A stretch of 64,000 nucleotides of DNA from Marinobacter sp. S0848L (GTDB lineage Bacteria; Pseudomonadota; Gammaproteobacteria; Pseudomonadales; Oleiphilaceae). This document shows positions 60,666-64,000 of the stretch, piece by piece. The notes beneath the pieces are model-generated. The model saw nothing but the letters and a program-made list of their open reading frames with translations, ran no database searches and was not told the DNA's origin. Location of the stretch: contig NZ_JALKAQ010000015.1 of the NCBI RefSeq assembly GCF_023016065.1, forward strand, positions 1 to 64,000, read 5' to 3'. The translations under genes were made by a program, and so were the position numbers. Numbering within the stretch: position 1 is the stretch's first letter; each line of letters begins with the position of its first letter.

Positions 60666-60669
60666 AGGG

Positions 60670-62844
60670 TCAGGGCACCTCGGTTTTGGCGGCAAACTGG
60701 GTGGGCGTAAGGATGGAAGCCATGCGCTGGTCCAGCTCAAGCAAGTCAGCCATGATGTGCCCACCTTCGCGAATCACGAAGTCCAGTTCGTCATCGGTTT
60801 TGTCGGGGTCAGCAACTTGCGCATCTTGCCATTCTTCCAGCTCGTCCAGTGTTTCGAAGGGCGCTTCCCCGCGAAGTTCGCGACGTGCGTTGGCGATGGT
60901 GAGGCGCGTGCTTTCGATTTGGTTGTGGTGCGCTGTTCGTTCGTCAATGTTGAGGCTGACGTAGTCAATCTGGCGCTGCTGGGTCAGGAAATCGATTTCC
61001 TTCTGCAGCAGGCTGAACTCCGGATTGGTGTTAAACCGATCGTCGTGCCGGGTGCGGAGTTCATCAATCACGCCGCTGAAGTCGAAGTAGCGAGTGTGCG
61101 GAACAGCTTCAATCTGGTCCCAGGGTAGTGCGTGGTCGAGGGCGTCTTCACCGATTCTCGTTTTATCGATGCGAGAAGGTATTTCGATGTCCGGAATCAC
61201 GCCCTTGTGCTGGGTTGAGCCGCCAGACACCCGATAGAATTTGGATTGTGTGATTTTGAGCTGGCCGTGGTTTAGAGGTCGAACCGCCTGAACGGTACCC
61301 TTGCCGAAGGTTTGAGAACCCACCACCAGACCGCGGCCATAATCCTGGATGGCACCTGCAAAAATTTCAGATGCCGACGCACTCATGCGGTTGACCAGCA
61401 CCACCAATGGGCCGTCGTAGGCGACCGTGGGATCTCTGTCGTCCAGCACTTGCACATCGTTGTTGGCGTTGCGGATTTGTACCGTGGGGCCTTTATCAAT
61501 AAACAGACCTACAAGGTCGTTGGCTTCGTGCAACGCACCGCCGCCATTATTTCGCAGGTCCATCACGATGCCATCAACACCGTCTTTCTTGAGTTCGTCA
61601 ATCAGCTTGCGAACGTCTCGGGTGGTGCTTTTGTAGTTTGGATCGCCTGCTTGCATGGCCTGGAAGTCGGCGTAGAAGGTCGGGATGGTGATTACCCCGA
61701 TGTTATAAGTGGTGCCGCTGCGATCGAGTTGGATGATGTCTTTACTGGCACTTTGCTCTTCCAGCTTTACTTCATCCCGACTGATGGCAATGCTGCGAGT
61801 GATGGTTTCATCCGAGGCATTTGCCGGAATGACCTCCAGCGTAACGATAGAGTTTCGTGGGCCACGGATAAGGTCAACAACCTCATCGAGGCGCCAGCCG
61901 ATGACGTTGACAGGCTTTTTGTTTTCCTGTGCGACGGAAACAATGCGGTCTGCGGGCTGCAATTGGCCTTGCTTGGACGCAGGGCCACCGGGAACCAGTC
62001 GAACCACTTTGGTGTATTCGTTATCGGATTGAAGAACCGCGCCAATTCCCTCCAGCGACAGGCTCATATTGATATTGAAGTTTTCTGACGTACGGGGTGA
62101 AAAGTACGAGGTGTGCGGGTCCCACATGCCGGTAAAGGCATTCATGTAGGCCTGAAACGCATCTTCGCTGCGCGCCTGATAAGCGCGCTTGAGTTGGCCT
62201 TCGTACCGGCGCATGAGAGTTTCTTCAATCGCTTCGTCGTCGGCACCGTTTAAACGCTGCGCCAAAACGGCGTTTTTGATGCGTTTAATCCAGAGTTTGT
62301 CCAAGGCTGCTTTGTCGGCTTCCCATGGCGCTTCTGAGCGATCAACACGAATCTTTTCGCTGGCACTGAAATCCAGTTCGGAGACGCCGGCGCTGATAAT
62401 CTCTTTGGCAAATTTCAGGCGCTCAATAATGCGCTGCTGAACCAGGTTGTAGATGTCGAAACCGGGTTGCAGTTGGCCGGTTTTTAACGCGGAACCCAAA
62501 CGACCTTTTACTTTGCTTAACGCATCGATGTCTTGCCGGGTCAGGTAAACGCGCTGGCTGTCGAGGTAGTTGAGGTAGGCATCAAAGACATCGCCGGAGA
62601 GTTCATCGCTGATGCCGAGGTCGCGGAAATGGGTGAACTGCAGCTGACGGGCAATCAAAATGTTAGCCCGGGCCTGATCGATGGTCGGGGAAACCGGTTG
62701 ATAGTTAGCTGGTTCTTCAATCTTTGCGTGTAGTCCGGACAAACCGGGTACAAGCAAAGCAAGGCCTAACGCGGCGCTCAGTCCCGCACTTTTCAGAAAA
62801 GAGGACCGGGAGTTACGCGTAATGGCTTTTTCCGCAATGGTCAT
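60670..62844 (-). CDS. prc: Tail-specific carboxy-terminal protease Prc
   Basis: The 724-residue protein has a signal peptide (twin basic start, hydrophobic core, cleavage near LHA-KI, residue 40), an N-terminal helical domain, a PDZ domain (about 245-320, SLEGIGAVLQ... VRLVPGGPASKQGQLQPAD) and a S41 protease domain. Its catalytic Ser lies in RMSASASEIFAGA and Lys in GSQTFGKGTVQAV. Length matches E. coli Prc (682) with a slightly longer C-terminus. It degrades C-terminally tagged periplasmic proteins and processes penicillin-binding protein 3. It precedes the XRE gene. Confidence 0.93.
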   Translation of the reverse strand: MTIAEKAITRNSRSSFLKSAGLSAALGLALLVPGLSGLHAKIEEPANYQPVSPTIDQARANILIARQLQFTHFRDLGISDELSGDVFDAYLNYLDSQRVYLTRQDIDALSKVKGRLGSALKTGQLQPGFDIYNLVQQRIIERLKFAKEIISAGVSELDFSASEKIRVDRSEAPWEADKAALDKLWIKRIKNAVLAQRLNGADDEAIEETLMRRYEGQLKRAYQARSEDAFQAYMNAFTGMWDPHTSYFSPRTSENFNINMSLSLEGIGAVLQSDNEYTKVVRLVPGGPASKQGQLQPADRIVSVAQENKKPVNVIGWRLDEVVDLIRGPRNSIVTLEVIPANASDETITRSIAISRDEVKLEEQSASKDIIQLDRSGTTYNIGVITIPTFYADFQAMQAGDPNYKSTTRDVRKLIDELKKDGVDGIVMDLRNNGGGALHEANDLVGLFIDKGPTVQIRNANNDVQVLDDRDPTVAYDGPLVVLVNRMSASASEIFAGAIQDYGRGLVVGSQTFGKGTVQAVRPLNHGQLKITQSKFYRVSGGSTQHKGVIPDIEIPSRIDKTRIGEDALDHALPWDQIEAVPHTRYFDFSGVIDELRTRHDDRFNTNPEFSLLQKEIDFLTQQRQIDYVSLNIDERTAHHNQIESTRLTIANARRELRGEAPFETLDELEEWQDAQVADPDKTDDELDFVIREGGHIMADLLELDQRMASILTPTQFAAKTEVP

Positions 62845-63037
62845 ATAAGCATACCTGGCGATACTGGGTTGTTTTATTTCTGCCGAGTCTACTGACAGTG
62901 TTATCTACCCGTGACTAGTTAATTTATTGTAGGCAACTGCCACACCCGTTGCCATAGGTTAGGTACGGCGCTTAGTGACAATATGTCCATATAGATTGCA
63001 GTATTGCGGGATAAATGCGGCTGGGGGAATACCCGTA

Positions 63038-63073
63038 CAGAAGAAACCGACCGGAGCAGAGGGCTCCGGTCGG
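63038..63073 (-). terminator. Terminator of the fadB/fadJ-type gene
   Basis: An 11-bp perfect stem (63047-63057 with 63063-63073) with a 5-base loop lies 10 bp after the minus-strand stop. On that strand it is followed by TTTCTTCTGT. Confidence 0.8.
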
Positions 63074-63082
63074 CAAGGGCTG

Positions 63083-64000
63083 TTAAGCGAAGGTTTCGTT
63101 TTTCTCCGCTTTTTCGAGCAGGAGTGCGGGGGGCGTGAACCGTTCGCCGTATTGGTCGGTCAGTTCTTGCGCGCGTTCTGCGAACCTGCGCACGCCGTAC
63201 TGGTTCACGAACTGAATAGCGCCACCGGTCCAGGGGGCGTATCCGATCCCGAAGATACTGCCTATGTTGGCGTCTGCTACCGTGCGGAGAACGCCTTCTT
63301 CCAGACAGCGGATGGTTTCAATCGCTTGGATGAACAGAATGCGGTCTTTCAGATCCTGCAGCTTCACCTTGCGTGCCTCGTCTTGGTCGACATACAGGTT
63401 TTCAAGTTCTGGCCAAAGGTGTTTCTTGCCTTTCTCAGGGTATTCATAGAAGCCGGCACCGGCGGCTTTGCCTTTGCGGCCGTGGGTATCCACCATGGCA
63501 TCGACGATGGCTTCAGCCGGATGTGGCTGCCAGGTTCGGCCGGCAGCTGCTGCATCTTTCTGTGCTTCGGCGCGTACGTGTTGTAACAGCGTCAGGCTCA
63601 CCTCGTCAGAAATCGTCAGAGGGCCAACCGGCATGCCGGCCAACAGTCCTGCGTTTTCGATGCTGGCGGGATGAATGCCTTCCGAGAGCATGCCGATGCC
63701 TTCATTTACAAAAGTGCCGAACACCCGTGAAGTAAAGAATCCGCGACTGTCGTTAACGACGATGGGCGTTTTGCCAATTTGCTGGACGTAGTCAAACGCA
63801 CGGGCCAGGGTTTCATCGGAAGTTTTCTCGCCCACAATGATTTCCACCAATTGCATCTTGTCCACCGGTGAGAAGAAGTGCAGGCCGATGAAATGATCAG
63901 GCTTGGCGGAAGCTTCCGCCAACTGGGTGATGGGAATGGTCGAGGTGTTGGACGCGAAGATGCCATTAACGGCCATTTTAGGCTCGGCTTCTTGGGTGAC
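63083..64000 (-). CDS. 3-hydroxyacyl-CoA dehydrogenase part of a FadB/FadJ-type multifunctional protein (5' part missing)
   Basis: The frame continues to the right edge of the window, so only the last 305 codons are present. They cover part of the NAD-binding domain, with catalytic His in IGLHFFSPVDKM and LVEIIVG, then the two helical C-terminal domains with RGFFTSRV and GFYEYPEKGKKHLWPEL. This fits a fatty acid beta-oxidation alpha subunit, nearer FadJ or the Marinobacter FadB-like proteins; the hydratase half lies beyond the window. The ATG at 63976 is internal. Confidence 0.88.
   Translation of the reverse strand, partial: VTQEAEPKMAVNGIFASNTSTIPITQLAEASAKPDHFIGLHFFSPVDKMQLVEIIVGEKTSDETLARAFDYVQQIGKTPIVVNDSRGFFTSRVFGTFVNEGIGMLSEGIHPASIENAGLLAGMPVGPLTISDEVSLTLLQHVRAEAQKDAAAAGRTWQPHPAEAIVDAMVDTHGRKGKAAGAGFYEYPEKGKKHLWPELENLYVDQDEARKVKLQDLKDRILFIQAIETIRCLEEGVLRTVADANIGSIFGIGYAPWTGGAIQFVNQYGVRRFAERAQELTDQYGERFTPPALLLEKAEKNETFA

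Overview
The window is bacterial chromosome from a marine gammaproteobacterium, almost certainly Marinobacter or a close relative. The strongest pointer is the 661-residue two-domain fatty acyl-CoA reductase at 44.1-46.0 kb, which matches the Marinobacter wax-ester enzyme as I remember it. Supporting context includes the ubiG-mupP-yciK block shared with Pseudomonas, MotY, AstD, RdgC and a glycine riboswitch ahead of a TRIC/UPF0126 gene. I see no insertion sequence, integrase, phage gene, CRISPR array or rRNA.

Layout. 0-10 kb: initiator tRNA; tandem glycine riboswitch with a TRIC-family membrane protein; two Tat-lipoprotein phosphatases (PhoD type and acid-phosphatase type) behind a possible Pho box; an AFG1/ZapE-like gene remnant; MgtC; a beta-propeller lipoprotein followed by a neutral ceramidase; and a PAS-GGDEF cyclase. 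10-20 kb: Kef-type antiporter, a hidden 50-codon gene with a signal peptide, sstT, a shikimate kinase, an SbcD/SbcC-like nuclease-ATPase pair, and astD. 20-32 kb: an OmpR regulator / LysM-FecR protein / CHASE2 histidine kinase cluster, topB, bolA, a YciO/Sua5 protein, an unknown protein, a chemoreceptor with a haem-c motif, and an MBL hydrolase.

32.1-38.9 kb: the most interesting locus, five overlapping genes on one strand. They encode a Toprim-like protein, a 979-residue SMC-like ATPase, a kleisin-like protein, a MukE/KITE-like protein and a membrane protein. The parts list resembles Wadjet/MksBEFG, but the order is nuclease-SMC-kleisin-KITE and there is an extra membrane component. The first three junctions each overlap by exactly 8 bp.

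39-64 kb: YdhR-like protein, asparaginase, tRNA-Arg(CCT), an M16 protease, fatty acyl-CoA reductase with two 15-bp operator-like repeats upstream, pyrC-rnt, motY, a deacetylase-family protein, a Pat/PatZ-type protein acetyltransferase with a TTG start, rdgC, DUF2788, yaaA, a glutaredoxin-like gene, yciK, mupP, ubiG, a deaminase of the TRZ/ATZ family, mtnA, an XRE-type regulator, prc, and the 3' part of a fadB/fadJ-type gene cut by the window edge.

Functional themes are lipid handling (acyl reductase, ceramidase, beta-oxidation), phosphate scavenging, DNA maintenance (SbcCD-like pair, TopB, RdgC, condensin-like operon) and envelope signalling. Calls come from reading the translated sequence and remembered family motifs; no database search was run.
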